64,000 bases of DNA, from assembly GCA_903925005.1 (NCBI GenBank), contig CAIYDX010000376.1:1-64000 (forward strand), written 5' to 3'. The position numbers were made by a program, and so were the translations under genes. Source of the DNA: an uncultured Geobacteraceae bacterium. Its GTDB lineage: Bacteria > Desulfobacterota > Desulfuromonadia > Geobacterales > Pseudopelobacteraceae. Under the pieces are notes generated by a model that was not told the origin of the DNA, made no database searches, and saw nothing but the letters and a program-made list of their open reading frames with translations. This document shows, piece after piece, positions 31,971 to 42,238 of this stretch (positions are counted from its first letter, which is position 1; each line of letters opens with the position of its first letter).

Positions 31971-34213
31971 ATCTTCTATCCAATCTCAACCCTCCACAGA
32001 AAGAAGCCGTGCTACACGGCGAAGGGCCGATGCTGATTCTGGCCGGCGCCGGTTCGGGCAAGACCCGCGTCATTACCAACAGAATCGCCTACCTGATTCG
32101 TGAGCGGGGGGTTCGCCCCTGGAACATCATGGCGGTGACCTTCACCAACAAGGCTGCCAAAGAGATGGCCGAACGGGTAGCCAAGCTGCTTGGCGGGGGG
32201 GATCTGCCGCTGATTGCTACCTTCCACGCCGCCTGCGGGCGCATCCTGCGCCGCGACATTCACCATCTCGGTTTCCAATCTTCGTTTGCAATATATGACG
32301 ACCGTGACAGCGAGCGACTCTTGAAAGACGTCATTGCCGAGATGGATCTCGATGAAAAGCGCTTTGCCGTTAAAGCGGTTTCCGGGCGAATCGACGATTT
32401 CAAGAATCGCGGCCTCTTTCCGGAGGATATCGGCTCCATTCCCCCCGGCGATGTTTACAACCGGAAAGTCGTAGAGATTTACGCTGCCTATCAAGAGCGC
32501 CTCAAAAAATGCAACGCCCTCGACTTCGGCGACATGATGATCCAGACCGTGCGTCTTCTCGACCGATTCCCTGAAGTCTGCAATTTTTATCGGGACAAGT
32601 TCCAGTGGCTGCTGGTGGACGAATATCAGGACACCAACCCGGTGCAGTACCAGCTGATCCGGCTTTTGGCCGGGGAGCGTAAGAATCTCTGCGTGGTAGG
32701 AGATGACGATCAGTCGATCTACTCCTGGCGCGGAGCCGACATTCGCAATATCCTGGAATTCGAGAAGGATTTTCCCGGTGTCAGGATCATCCGGCTGGAG
32801 CAGAACTACCGCTCTACCGCCACGATTTTGACTGCGGCCAGCGAGGTGGTCAAGCAGAACTTCGGGCGGAAGGGGAAGACGCTCTGGACCGAAAACCCCA
32901 AAGGCGAACCGATTCGTTACGAACGAGTTGAATCGGACCGTGAAGAAGCGCGCTTTGTCAGCCGGGAAATTGGCCGTTTGAGGAACAGCGGCGTCCCGCT
33001 TGAGGAGATGGCTGTCTTCTACCGCACCAACGCCCAGTCGCGCCTGATCGAGGAAGCACTGGTCGGCAGCGCGCTCCCGTACCACATCGTCGGCGGCGTC
33101 CGTTTCTACTCCCGCATGGAGGTCAAGGATATCCTCGCCTACCTGCGGGTGCTGGATAACCCGGCCGACGAGGTTTCATTGAAACGGATCATCAATGTCC
33201 CGGCACGTGGCATCGGCAATACGACCGTGGACAAAATTTCGCTCCAGGCTTCACGTCAAGGAGGGAGTTTTTTCGATGCCATGCAGGACGCTGCCCAGGA
33301 TGGCCTGCTGGCAGCCGGCGCGCGCGGCAAGGTGGCAGCTTTTACCGGGCTGCTGGGGCGGTTTCGGAAAACAGCCTCCGCCGGTAGTCTCGCGGAATTG
33401 GCCCGTACGATCATGCAGGAGAGCGGCTATCTTGACCGTCTGAAGAGCAGTCGCGACGAGGACGATGCCGAGCGGTTGGAGAATCTGGAGCAGCTTCTTG
33501 CAGCGATCGAGGAATTCAGCGAAAAGAACCCCGAAGCGGAGCTGTCCGAGTTTCTGGAGCAGGTGTCTCTGGTTTCCGACCTTGAACAGGGGGAGAGCGG
33601 ACAGCCATCGGTCACGCTTATGACTCTGCACGCCGCAAAGGGATTGGAATTCAATGCGGTATTCATGATCGGCATGGAAGAGCGCCTCTTTCCTCATCTG
33701 CGTTCGTTGGACGATCTGGACGGCATGGAGGAAGAACGACGCCTCTGCTACGTCGGCATGACCCGCGCCCGCGAGCGGCTCTACCTGCTGAACGCCCGTC
33801 GAAGGTACCTGTTCGGCCAGGAGCAGTGCAACCCGCCATCCCGTTTTCTGAAGGATATTCCGGGAGAATTGTTGGATGAGGGTCATGAAATTCAGGGTCA
33901 AGGATCATGGGTCAAGGGTCAAGGCTTCATGAATCCTGCCACTAACTTGCCCCTTGACCCTGGCCCCTTGACCCTGTCTCCCCACAATCTGGCTGCAGCA
34001 GCCACCTATTCCGACGACATCGAAATAGTCCCGGAGCCGCCTGACGAGCAGGCCGGAGTATTCATCGGCATGCGGGTACGGCACGGTAAGTTCGGAGTCG
34101 GCACCGTCAGGAAAATTGAGGGGGAAGATGACGGTCAGAAGGTTGTAGTCTGGTTCAACTCGGTGGGGCCAAAGAAACTTATGTTGCGGTTTGCGGGGCT
34201 GGAGCGGGCATAG
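31967..34213 (+). CDS. UvrD/PcrA-type DNA helicase
   Basis: LNPPQKEAVLHGEGPMLILAGAGSGKTRVITNRIAYLI; VDEYQDTNPVQYQL; C-terminal VRHGKFGVGTVRKIEG (PcrA C-terminal domain). Confidence 0.95.
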   Translation: MNLLSNLNPPQKEAVLHGEGPMLILAGAGSGKTRVITNRIAYLIRERGVRPWNIMAVTFTNKAAKEMAERVAKLLGGGDLPLIATFHAACGRILRRDIHHLGFQSSFAIYDDRDSERLLKDVIAEMDLDEKRFAVKAVSGRIDDFKNRGLFPEDIGSIPPGDVYNRKVVEIYAAYQERLKKCNALDFGDMMIQTVRLLDRFPEVCNFYRDKFQWLLVDEYQDTNPVQYQLIRLLAGERKNLCVVGDDDQSIYSWRGADIRNILEFEKDFPGVRIIRLEQNYRSTATILTAASEVVKQNFGRKGKTLWTENPKGEPIRYERVESDREEARFVSREIGRLRNSGVPLEEMAVFYRTNAQSRLIEEALVGSALPYHIVGGVRFYSRMEVKDILAYLRVLDNPADEVSLKRIINVPARGIGNTTVDKISLQASRQGGSFFDAMQDAAQDGLLAAGARGKVAAFTGLLGRFRKTASAGSLAELARTIMQESGYLDRLKSSRDEDDAERLENLEQLLAAIEEFSEKNPEAELSEFLEQVSLVSDLEQGESGQPSVTLMTLHAAKGLEFNAVFMIGMEERLFPHLRSLDDLDGMEEERRLCYVGMTRARERLYLLNARRRYLFGQEQCNPPSRFLKDIPGELLDEGHEIQGQGSWVKGQGFMNPATNLPLDPGPLTLSPHNLAAAATYSDDIEIVPEPPDEQAGVFIGMRVRHGKFGVGTVRKIEGEDDGQKVVVWFNSVGPKKLMLRFAGLERA
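33893..33976. repeat. Interspersed palindromic repeat family C, copy 2, inside the helicase ORF
   Basis: CAGGGTCAAGG...GGGTCAAGGGTCAAGG ... CCCCTTGACCCTGGCCCCTTGACCCTG; 84 bp, in frame. Confidence 0.85.
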
Positions 34214-34248
34214 TCCCGAATATTATTACAATAACGAAGGAGAGCATA

Positions 34249-34737
34249 GTGTCCAAATCAGCAGCAGGTAAAGTAGTTATCAAACTCTGTCCACCGGTCG
34301 ATCTTGGCGGCGAAGCCGGTTGGGTCCCTTTCGATGCGCCATCACTGGTGGGGGAATCGCTTCGATTTGTTTCCGGCGAACCGGACGGCAATCGCTTCAG
34401 GGTCAACTATTACCGTGACAACGAGCAGCAGTTGCATGCGCGGATCTGGTTCGGCCCCGAGACCGAAGGCCCTCCGGGTCATGCCCACGGCGGTTCAATG
34501 GCCGCGGTTCTTGACGAGGTACTGGGGCTTGCCGCCTGGGCGTCGGGATATCCGATCGTGGTCGGCAACCTCAATATCAGTTTTCGCAACCTGCTGCCGC
34601 TCCAACAGGTTGTAACGGTTGAGAGCAGGATCGTTTCCGCCGAAGGTCGCAAAGTGATGGTGCATGGCAGGATCTGCCGGGGAGATACTGTTTATGCGGA
34701 AGGGGAATGTCTCTGCATAACCATTCCGGAGAAGTAA
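34249..34737 (+). CDS. PaaI-like hotdog thioesterase
   Basis: ARIWFGPETEGPPGHAHGGSMAAVLDEVLGLAAWASG. Confidence 0.75.
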   Translation: MSKSAAGKVVIKLCPPVDLGGEAGWVPFDAPSLVGESLRFVSGEPDGNRFRVNYYRDNEQQLHARIWFGPETEGPPGHAHGGSMAAVLDEVLGLAAWASGYPIVVGNLNISFRNLLPLQQVVTVESRIVSAEGRKVMVHGRICRGDTVYAEGECLCITIPEK

Positions 34738-34779
34738 GTGAGCAGAGGATAAACCGCTTCTCCGCCATATTAATAACGA

Positions 34780-35706
34780 TTATCCGATAGGCAAGTAGTT
34801 GAGCAACGACAGTCCCTGCACCTTGGCAGTTGAAGCGAGTGCGGCACTATAGGCGGTCTGCTGCTGGCTTAATTCAATGCCCAGCTTGTTATAATCGACG
34901 GTCTGCACATTACTGACTATTGAAGAGAACATATTCTTGATATTAGCATTAAGCGTCGTCATATTGGAAAGCCGGGTCGTTCGGGACAATATATCGCTGG
35001 TCGCATTATTCAGCTGCTTGGTACCGTCCTGAAGGCCAATTATGCTTGTTGAAATCCCCCCTACATCGCTCGCAGTCGAGCTGTCTCCCACCGCTTTGAT
35101 GAGAGAGTCGAGCGTAGCCAGGATATCAGTGGAACCGTAGCTCGGACTGCTGCCGGTCCCTTTGAGAAGCCGGTCGCCGGTGATGTTAAGAGAGATGGTG
35201 GAATTCTGGTTGATTTCAATCCCTATCTGGGTACTGTCGCCACTATAGGCGTTGGTAGGGCTGGTAATATCGAACGGTGGAGTGGTATTTTTGGCTCCGC
35301 CAAAGATGTACTGATCGCCATACTGTGTATTTGCCATATCGACAAGCTGTGATTTCAGGTCGACAAGCTGGTCATGAACGCTCTGCCGTAAGGTTGGATC
35401 GGTACTACCAGAGTTAACGGTTCCGGCAACTTTACTGACCTGGTTGATGATGTCGGACATTCCCGTTAAGACCGTGCTGGTATAATTCAGCCAAGTTGTC
35501 GCTTTGCTCATATTGCTGTCATACTGATCGGCTAATTTCAGCTTGTCGCCGACATCGACAAGAAGCTTGGAAGCGATCGGATCATCGCTCGGCTTATTGA
35601 TATTCTGCCCGGACGCGGTCAAATCAGTCAACTGGTTAATTTTGGCAGCTGCCTGCTGAAGATTGTATATCGTATTATTGGCAGTAGTATTCTGGGTAAC
35701 ACGCAT
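34780..35706 (-). CDS. flgL: Flagellar hook-associated protein 3
   Basis: MRVTQNTTANNTIYNLQQAAAKINQLTDLTASGQNINKPSDDPIAS. Confidence 0.9.
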   Translation of the reverse strand: MRVTQNTTANNTIYNLQQAAAKINQLTDLTASGQNINKPSDDPIASKLLVDVGDKLKLADQYDSNMSKATTWLNYTSTVLTGMSDIINQVSKVAGTVNSGSTDPTLRQSVHDQLVDLKSQLVDMANTQYGDQYIFGGAKNTTPPFDITSPTNAYSGDSTQIGIEINQNSTISLNITGDRLLKGTGSSPSYGSTDILATLDSLIKAVGDSSTASDVGGISTSIIGLQDGTKQLNNATSDILSRTTRLSNMTTLNANIKNMFSSIVSNVQTVDYNKLGIELSQQQTAYSAALASTAKVQGLSLLNYLPIG

Positions 35707-35717
35707 GAGATTCTCCT

Positions 35718-37145
35718 CTATTTAATCAATCCAAGAACCATATCCATCATATCGGTCGCAGTTGTCAACACTTTGGAGGAAGCTTGATAGGACCGCTGGT
35801 ACATCATCAGATTGGTCAGTTCTTCGTCCAGCGACACACCGGAATTGGAGTCCCGGAGTGTAGTCAACTGTTTGGTAAAGGCTGCGTCCTGCGTCACAAC
35901 CGTGGTGCTGGATTGGACATCCAGGCCGATCTTGGACACTAGACTGCCGAAATAACTGTTGAAAGTCGCGGTCGGCGCGCCTGATGGCACCGTATGCGCA
36001 CTTGCCAGCTGTACCATTTTAAGCGCGTTGCTACTGTCGCCTGGTAGCGCGGCATTACCAGACGCCGCGATGGTATCGGTCGTCAATCCGGCAGCAATTG
36101 AAAAACCGGCTGCGGAGCCGGAAACGTTTGCGGTAGGGGTGAAGAAATTCTGGAGAGTCCCGCCGGTAGGGCTGTATCCGGCTGATTGCTGGGCATTTAC
36201 GGCGTCTATTACCGACTTTGCCAACACATCAACCTGACTCATATATCCCGGGATGACCGTATCACGCAGTTGGAGGGTAGCCCAGAGCTGGCCACCGTCC
36301 TGCGCTGTATATACGTTGTTGTCGATTGCCGTGGTTGCGCCTGTTGTGACATCATGCGCCGTCACCGCATAGTTGCCGGAGGTTGGATCCGCGGCAACGG
36401 TAAGAGAACCGGCACGTGAGCCTTTGACCAGATAAGTATTTGTAACCCCGTGCGAAATATAGACATCTGTTGTGCCGTCGGCGTTATCGGTAAACTTGAT
36501 CCCCATTTTCTGAGACAGATCGGTAACCAACTTGTCACGTTGGTCCTTAATCTCATTGGCATTGGCTCCCACAGAGTTGATATTAAAGATCTGCTGGTTG
36601 AGCTGGGAAATATTTGTAAGGGTATTGTTGATACTGTCGGTCAGCGGAACAAGCGAATCGTTCTGGGAGGTAGTGGCGTCGTTTAGACTTTTGCTGACCA
36701 TATGAAAGTTGTCCGCCAGTATCTGGGCATTTGTTACGATGACCTGCCGCTCGGAAATACCCCCTGGGTTAACAGTGAGATCCTGCCATGAGCCGATAAA
36801 GTTTGTAATTGCGGCTCCCAGGCCATCATTCGCAACTTCGTTGAACGTTGGCTCGATCTGCTGGAGTACCGTCGATTTTTGAGTATCATAGCTCTGGGTC
36901 GTACCGGCGTTCACCAACTGTTGCTGCATCAGGCCGTCATAGAAACGGGACACGGCAACGACGTTGACGCCGGTGCCGAGCGAGAAGCCGTTTTGCATAA
37001 CAGGAGTGGCGTTTTCAAGAACGGCGGTCTGGCGGGAGTAACCGGGAGTATTCACGTTGGCAATATTTTCCGCTGTTACGTTGGATGCGACCTGATATGC
37101 ATTGAGGCCGCTGCTTGCGGTATTTATCAGAGCGGAAAGTCCCAT
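35718..37145 (-). CDS. flgK: Flagellar hook-associated protein 1
   Basis: ALINTASSGLNAYQVASNVTAENIANVNTPGYSRQTAVLE; C-terminal YQRSYQASSKVLTTATDMMDMVLGL. Confidence 0.93.
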   Translation of the reverse strand: MGLSALINTASSGLNAYQVASNVTAENIANVNTPGYSRQTAVLENATPVMQNGFSLGTGVNVVAVSRFYDGLMQQQLVNAGTTQSYDTQKSTVLQQIEPTFNEVANDGLGAAITNFIGSWQDLTVNPGGISERQVIVTNAQILADNFHMVSKSLNDATTSQNDSLVPLTDSINNTLTNISQLNQQIFNINSVGANANEIKDQRDKLVTDLSQKMGIKFTDNADGTTDVYISHGVTNTYLVKGSRAGSLTVAADPTSGNYAVTAHDVTTGATTAIDNNVYTAQDGGQLWATLQLRDTVIPGYMSQVDVLAKSVIDAVNAQQSAGYSPTGGTLQNFFTPTANVSGSAAGFSIAAGLTTDTIAASGNAALPGDSSNALKMVQLASAHTVPSGAPTATFNSYFGSLVSKIGLDVQSSTTVVTQDAAFTKQLTTLRDSNSGVSLDEELTNLMMYQRSYQASSKVLTTATDMMDMVLGLIK

Positions 37146-37146
37146 T

Positions 37147-37638
37147 TCAAGCCTCCGTATTGATTATGACCGCGCCGGTCCGGATTTGCTGGTAACCGCC
37201 TGAAGAGCCATACACATTAGATTGGTTGGTCAAACGGGCGATGAGTGTAAGCGTTGTTGAAACCGTGGAAGCAAATTTCTCGGCAATCTCACGGTTCAAT
37301 GCCGCTGTCCGCTGAATTTTATCGGCGGTTATTTTCATCAGTTGCTGCTTTGCGTGTAATTCCACGCTCCCTTTCTTTTCCAGCAGTTCGGCCAACGCAC
37401 CGAGTGGGGCATCCGGAGCAAGTCCTTCGCGAGCAGCGAGTACTGAAACGGCATGTTTCAGTACCGAGTCCTGATCGGAAATTTTCTTGACCAGCTCTTC
37501 CTTGTCACGATTGGAATCCGCCATCGCGGCGACATTGATAACGCCCATCTCAGCGGTTTCCCGTTCAAGAACCGCGAGAAGATCATCCAGCAAGACGCCT
37601 AGGACCGTAACAATTTCAATTAATTTTTTAAGTTCCAT
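37147..37638 (-). CDS. flgN: FlgN-like flagellar export chaperone
   Basis: Position between flgK and flgJ; helical protein MELKKLIEIVTVLGVLLDDLLAVLERE. Confidence 0.75.
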   Translation of the reverse strand: MELKKLIEIVTVLGVLLDDLLAVLERETAEMGVINVAAMADSNRDKEELVKKISDQDSVLKHAVSVLAAREGLAPDAPLGALAELLEKKGSVELHAKQQLMKITADKIQRTAALNREIAEKFASTVSTTLTLIARLTNQSNVYGSSGGYQQIRTGAVIINTEA

Positions 37639-37666
37639 GATATCCGGCTCCACCTGCAGTATCCAG

Positions 37667-38041
37667 CTACTCCTGATGATCAATCTTCGGGGCGATTTTC
37701 CGGCTTTCCTGACGGATGATGTCTTTTTCAATTATCTTGGCGATACCCAGTCCGCCACCACGTTTAACCGAAGCATTTGCGTATTCCTGATCCAGCATCG
37801 AACGAAAGATCTCTTCACCGTGACCGCCTCCGGTCAACTTATCTTTTCCAACTGTTGCCCGCATCGATTTCATCATCATGCCGGTTAGCAGCGCTTCAAA
37901 ATCCAGAGAAACCTTTTTGGCCTGTTGCCGCTGTTTGTCGGTCAGCCCGGCGCCGTCGTTCGACGCACGCTGAAGCAAGCGCGCCTTATCCGCAGCGCTT
38001 TCAGATGTATCCGGCATTGCCGTGGTAATTTTCACATCCAT
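37667..38041 (-). CDS. flgJ: FlgJ-like rod-binding protein (no muramidase domain)
   Basis: FEALLTGMMMKSMRATVGKDKLTGGGHGEEIFRSMLDQEYA. Confidence 0.85.
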   Translation of the reverse strand: MDVKITTAMPDTSESAADKARLLQRASNDGAGLTDKQRQQAKKVSLDFEALLTGMMMKSMRATVGKDKLTGGGHGEEIFRSMLDQEYANASVKRGGGLGIAKIIEKDIIRQESRKIAPKIDHQE

Positions 38042-38083
38042 GCAGTCCTTCTCTTATCGTCCCAATCCGGCTATATTTGAGAT

Positions 38084-39184
38084 CTAAATTATCGAAAGGT
38101 CCGCTTGCAGTGCTCCGGCCGCCTTTATCGCCTGGAGAATACTAAGCAAGTCGCGTGGAGTTACCCCCATCTGATTAAGGGCCCGCACAACGTCACCAAT
38201 AGTAGCCCCCTCCTGCAGCACCATCAGCCGCCGGCTCTCCTCTTCGACTTTCAAATCGGTGCGCGGCACGACTTTGGTTTCGCCGGTCAAACTAAGCGGC
38301 GCAGGCTGTGACACCTGAGGGGTCTCCTTGATTACCAGCGACAGGTTGCCGTGAGTAATTGCCACGGTGGAAATCCGCACCCCCTCTCCCATGACAATCG
38401 TACCGGTCCGTTCATTCAGAATAACCTTGGCCGCTACATCCGGCTTGACCTCAAGCCGCTCCAAAGCTGCCACGAAATCAACGGCGCGGTTAACATACGC
38501 TTCCGGAATTGTGAGCGTGACCGAACCTGGGTCTTTGCTGAAGGCAACAGAACTCTTGAACTTGTCATTTACAGCTGTGACGATGCGCGAGGCGGTCGTA
38601 AAGTCAGCTACATTCAGATTCAGAATCAATACCGACTTGCCCGCAAGGGTGTTCGGCAGCTCCCGCTCTATCAGAGCTCCGTTCGGCACCCGTCCGGCAG
38701 TCGGATGATTTTTCTGGGCGCTGGCGCCCTGTCCGCCAAATGCAAATGAATTAGTCAGGATCGATCCCTGGGCCACGGCATAGACCTGATTGTCGGCCCC
38801 TTTAAGAGGAGCCATGAGCAGTGTGCCGCCGGCAAGACTTTTAGCATCGCCAAGAGACGACACCAGAACATCCAGATGATTACCCTGTTTGGCAAATGGC
38901 GGCAGCGTCGCCGTTACCATGACAGCGGCAACGTTTTTCAGCTTGATGCTTGTGCTGGGAATGGTAATTCCTAGCCGTTCGAGCATATTGACCACTGACT
39001 GATACTGTATCAAGACCTGATCGCTGTCACCGGAACCGTTCAGTCCAACTACCAGGCCATACCCCATCAACTGGTTGTCCCGCACCCCTTCAAATGAAGC
39101 CAGATCCTTTATCCGTACGGCATGGGCGTTTGTTGTAGTCAAAATGACAAGCATAATAATTGTGGCGGACAGAATACTCTTCAT
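38084..39184 (-). CDS. flgI: Flagellar P-ring protein
   Basis: VRIKDLASFEGVRDNQLMGYGLVVGLNGSGD. Confidence 0.95.
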   Translation of the reverse strand: MKSILSATIIMLVILTTTNAHAVRIKDLASFEGVRDNQLMGYGLVVGLNGSGDSDQVLIQYQSVVNMLERLGITIPSTSIKLKNVAAVMVTATLPPFAKQGNHLDVLVSSLGDAKSLAGGTLLMAPLKGADNQVYAVAQGSILTNSFAFGGQGASAQKNHPTAGRVPNGALIERELPNTLAGKSVLILNLNVADFTTASRIVTAVNDKFKSSVAFSKDPGSVTLTIPEAYVNRAVDFVAALERLEVKPDVAAKVILNERTGTIVMGEGVRISTVAITHGNLSLVIKETPQVSQPAPLSLTGETKVVPRTDLKVEEESRRLMVLQEGATIGDVVRALNQMGVTPRDLLSILQAIKAAGALQADLSII

Positions 39185-39218
39185 AATTTACCTTATAGGA
39201 TATTGCATACGTTGGCTG

Positions 39219-39920
39219 TCAGAACGGCCAGATCTTGTCCAAAATATTCATTAGCCAACCCGGACTCTGACGATCGGATATGATTCCCCGTCCTGAGTAG
39301 CTGATGCGCGCGTCAGCGACATAGATTGAGTTTACCGTGTTGTCTTGTGCGATATCACGTGAGCGCACGGTACCTTCCAGAACTATGATCTGATCCTCTT
39401 CGTTGACCTTGATGTTGCGCCGCCCCTCTATCACCAGATTGCCGTTCGGCATTACATCTATTACGCGAGCGGTTATGGTCGCATTCAAATTTTCCTGACG
39501 TGAAGTTGAGCCGGCGCCCTTGAATGACGAACTGGTGCTGGCATTTATTATTTTACTCAAATCGGCAAAATTATTCTTTAATATACCGGTATTCTCAAGC
39601 CCCAGCATGCTCGGCATCCCGGCACTCATTGAGCTGTCCCGCGATGTGCCGGTATTCGCCTGTTTGGAAGCGCTGGCGGTTTCGGAAATAACAATAGTGA
39701 CGATATCGCCGCGGCGACGGGCTTTCAAGTCATCCGTCAAGCCTGCCGAGGTCGATTGCCAGATCGAACCGCTTGAATAGTCGGCAACCGGCTTCAGCTG
39801 TTGTTCTTCGGAACTGGCGGTCTTGATCTCGGTTTTTTCCGTCGCACAGCCGCAAAGCAGCAGCGTTAACAGCAATAGCGTTCTTCTAATTAAATTACAT
39901 TTTAATTCGAGTACGTTCAT
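39219..39920 (-). CDS. flgH: Flagellar L-ring protein
   Basis: Lipobox CGC; SIWQSTSAGLTDDLKARRRGDIVTIVISE. Confidence 0.93.
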   Translation of the reverse strand: MNVLELKCNLIRRTLLLLTLLLCGCATEKTEIKTASSEEQQLKPVADYSSGSIWQSTSAGLTDDLKARRRGDIVTIVISETASASKQANTGTSRDSSMSAGMPSMLGLENTGILKNNFADLSKIINASTSSSFKGAGSTSRQENLNATITARVIDVMPNGNLVIEGRRNIKVNEEDQIIVLEGTVRSRDIAQDNTVNSIYVADARISYSGRGIISDRQSPGWLMNILDKIWPF

Positions 39921-40630
39921 AGTGCCACCTGAACTGTAGTAGCGTCGATGACCCTGGCCGGAATTTCTTTATGCGAAGTTAGGTTCTGCACTCTGATGAT
40001 ATCCCCCGAAGCGCCCGAACTGTGGGCTATACCAGATACTGATATTTTCAGAACCTCGTTTTCGGCAACTATCGTAACCGTCTGGCCACTTTTTATCAGT
40101 GGCACCTTTTCAATTTGATCGGTGCGCACCGGTTGATTGGCCCGGATGGTCGTACGGGCATTTTTGCCGACCACTGACTCAATCGTCCGAGCAGCAAGTT
40201 GAGAGTTCTGGGTAATTTCACGATTCTGCAAGACCAGATCAGCAGCCGTTATGCCTGTGCCATGCTCTATCTGCCGGAGCGTAACAACGGTACCAGCTAA
40301 CGCTTCCACCTCCAGACGAACCGGAATATTGCGCAGTACCTTGTCATTTTGGCGGGCAATAATCGCGATACTAACGTTTCCCCACCCTTCCCACTGCTTA
40401 GGAGCGACGACTTCGTAATCGATAATCCCCTCAGGAAGCTTCAAAGCGTCAGAGATGGCTATTCTACGGATGCGAACATCCCAACCCATGCCGGCGGTAC
40501 GGGTTGTAACGAATGCTGTGACAGCCTCTCGCACCTCCTGCTCTCGACTGGCTGCGGAGAGGCAGTAACTAGGAAAGAGATTAGACGCGACTAGAAGCAA
40601 ACAAATTATATTCGGCAGTAAATGTTTCAT
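39917..40630 (-). CDS. flgA: Flagella basal body P-ring formation protein
   Basis: C-terminal SAF-like domain ANQPVRTDQIEKVPLIKSGQTVTIVAE. Confidence 0.88.
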   Translation of the reverse strand: MKHLLPNIICLLLVASNLFPSYCLSAASREQEVREAVTAFVTTRTAGMGWDVRIRRIAISDALKLPEGIIDYEVVAPKQWEGWGNVSIAIIARQNDKVLRNIPVRLEVEALAGTVVTLRQIEHGTGITAADLVLQNREITQNSQLAARTIESVVGKNARTTIRANQPVRTDQIEKVPLIKSGQTVTIVAENEVLKISVSGIAHSSGASGDIIRVQNLTSHKEIPARVIDATTVQVAL

Positions 40631-40648
40631 AATGCGTTAGATCCGATT

Positions 40649-41437
40649 CTAGCGTTTCAGGTTATTAGCCGTCTGCAGCATCTCATCCGAAGCCTGCACC
40701 GCCTTGGAGTTGACCTCATAAGCACGTTGACCGACGATCATGTTGACCATCTCTTCGGCCACGTTCACATTGCTCATCTCCAGAATTCCCTGTGCAACGG
40801 TACCCGTGCCATTTTGCCCAGGGGTGCTGGCCGTAGCGGTTCCAGAAGCATCGGTAGGCAGATATATATTTGACCCTTGACTGGAGAGCCCTGCCGGATT
40901 AGAAAAATTTGCCAGCTGGATGGAACCTATAGAAGTAGTGGCGGTCTGGCCGGCAACCTGCACCGAAACGGTCCCGTCAGTGCCAACATTTATCTTGGTA
41001 GCATTGCTAGGTATCGTGATTGAAGGAGAGAGCGGATTACCGTCAGACGTCACAACCTGTCCGGTGCTGTTGTTCTTGAAAGCACCCGACCTGGTATAAC
41101 CGACGGTTCCGTCCGGGAGCGTAATCTGGAAAAAACCGTCACCCTGAATAGCAATATCCAACTGGTTACCGGTCTGGGTAAAATCTCCAGGAGTGAATAT
41201 TTTAGTCACAGCGGCTAGACGTGTCCCCAAACCGATCTGTATTCCAGTCGGAATCTGGGTAGAATTGGTTGCAGGAGAACCGGTAGTCTTCAGATTTTGG
41301 TAAATCAGGTCCTGAAAATCAGCCCTACTCTTTTTGAAGCCGGTAGTACTAACGTTGGCCAGGTTATTGGCGACAACGTCCATGCTCTTCTGCTGCCCCT
41401 GCATACCGGATGCGGCGCTCCAAAGTGAACGAATCAT
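40649..41437 (-). CDS. flgG: Flagellar basal-body rod protein FlgG
   Basis: MIRSLWSAASGMQGQQKSMDVVANNLANVSTTGFKKSRADFQDLIYQ. Confidence 0.95.
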   Translation of the reverse strand: MIRSLWSAASGMQGQQKSMDVVANNLANVSTTGFKKSRADFQDLIYQNLKTTGSPATNSTQIPTGIQIGLGTRLAAVTKIFTPGDFTQTGNQLDIAIQGDGFFQITLPDGTVGYTRSGAFKNNSTGQVVTSDGNPLSPSITIPSNATKINVGTDGTVSVQVAGQTATTSIGSIQLANFSNPAGLSSQGSNIYLPTDASGTATASTPGQNGTGTVAQGILEMSNVNVAEEMVNMIVGQRAYEVNSKAVQASDEMLQTANNLKR

Positions 41438-41477
41438 AGTCTAACTCCTTGTATTAGCTTTGGTTAGTATAAAAATT

Positions 41478-42215
41478 TCAGACCTTGCCGATGTCATTGG
41501 CAGCATGGCTGGCCATAGCGTCATAATTTTGGATAACTTTTGAACACGCTTCAAAATAGCGATTGGTCTCGAGCATCTGTACCATTTCCAAAATGCTGTC
41601 GACATTAGACCCTTCGATTTGACCCTGCTGTATCTGGGCACTGCTAGCCTGCGGAATCGCTTGCGGATCCGTCGGGACAAACAGCGCATTACCGCTCTTG
41701 GTAAGTGAATACGGCTTATTAAAATCAACCACCGAAATTGTGCCGGCTTCCGTTCCATCGACCATGACACCACCCTTACCGTCTATTTCAACGAGGCTCC
41801 CCTGAATTCGGATTGCAGCGCCGCCGACCCCCTGCACCGGAAAGCCATCCACAGTTACCAGGGTGCCGTCACCCGATGTACGAAAATTGCCTTGACGCGT
41901 GTAGGCGGTCCCCTGTGGCGTGGTAACGGCAAAAAAGCCATCACCTGCAAGCGCCATATCAAGAGGATTACCACTATGGCTGGTCATACCACTGGCATAA
42001 TCGATATAAACATTTTCCTTCTGCATGATCGGATCGGCGGTTGTGCCCTGCGGAACAGCCGGCGTGTTGGCATTGCCGGCCAATAACCCTTCAAATGACA
42101 ACCTGTCCTTTTTAAATCCGGGGGTATTGATATTCGCAAGATTATTACTGATCACATCCATGCGGCGCATGGCGGCCAAACTTCCCGATATGGCTGAGTA
42201 CATACCACTGTTCAT
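41478..42215 (-). CDS. flgF: Flagellar basal-body rod protein FlgF
   Basis: MNSGMYSAISGSLAAMRRMDVISNNLANINTPGFKKDRLSFEG. Confidence 0.9.
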   Translation of the reverse strand: MNSGMYSAISGSLAAMRRMDVISNNLANINTPGFKKDRLSFEGLLAGNANTPAVPQGTTADPIMQKENVYIDYASGMTSHSGNPLDMALAGDGFFAVTTPQGTAYTRQGNFRTSGDGTLVTVDGFPVQGVGGAAIRIQGSLVEIDGKGGVMVDGTEAGTISVVDFNKPYSLTKSGNALFVPTDPQAIPQASSAQIQQGQIEGSNVDSILEMVQMLETNRYFEACSKVIQNYDAMASHAANDIGKV

Positions 42216-42238
42216 AACTGCTCCCCTCTTTTACTGCG

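Noticed and set aside
32012-33085. 357-aa minus-strand ORF antisense to the helicase
   Set aside because: Shadow ORF; the plus strand has clear helicase motifs.
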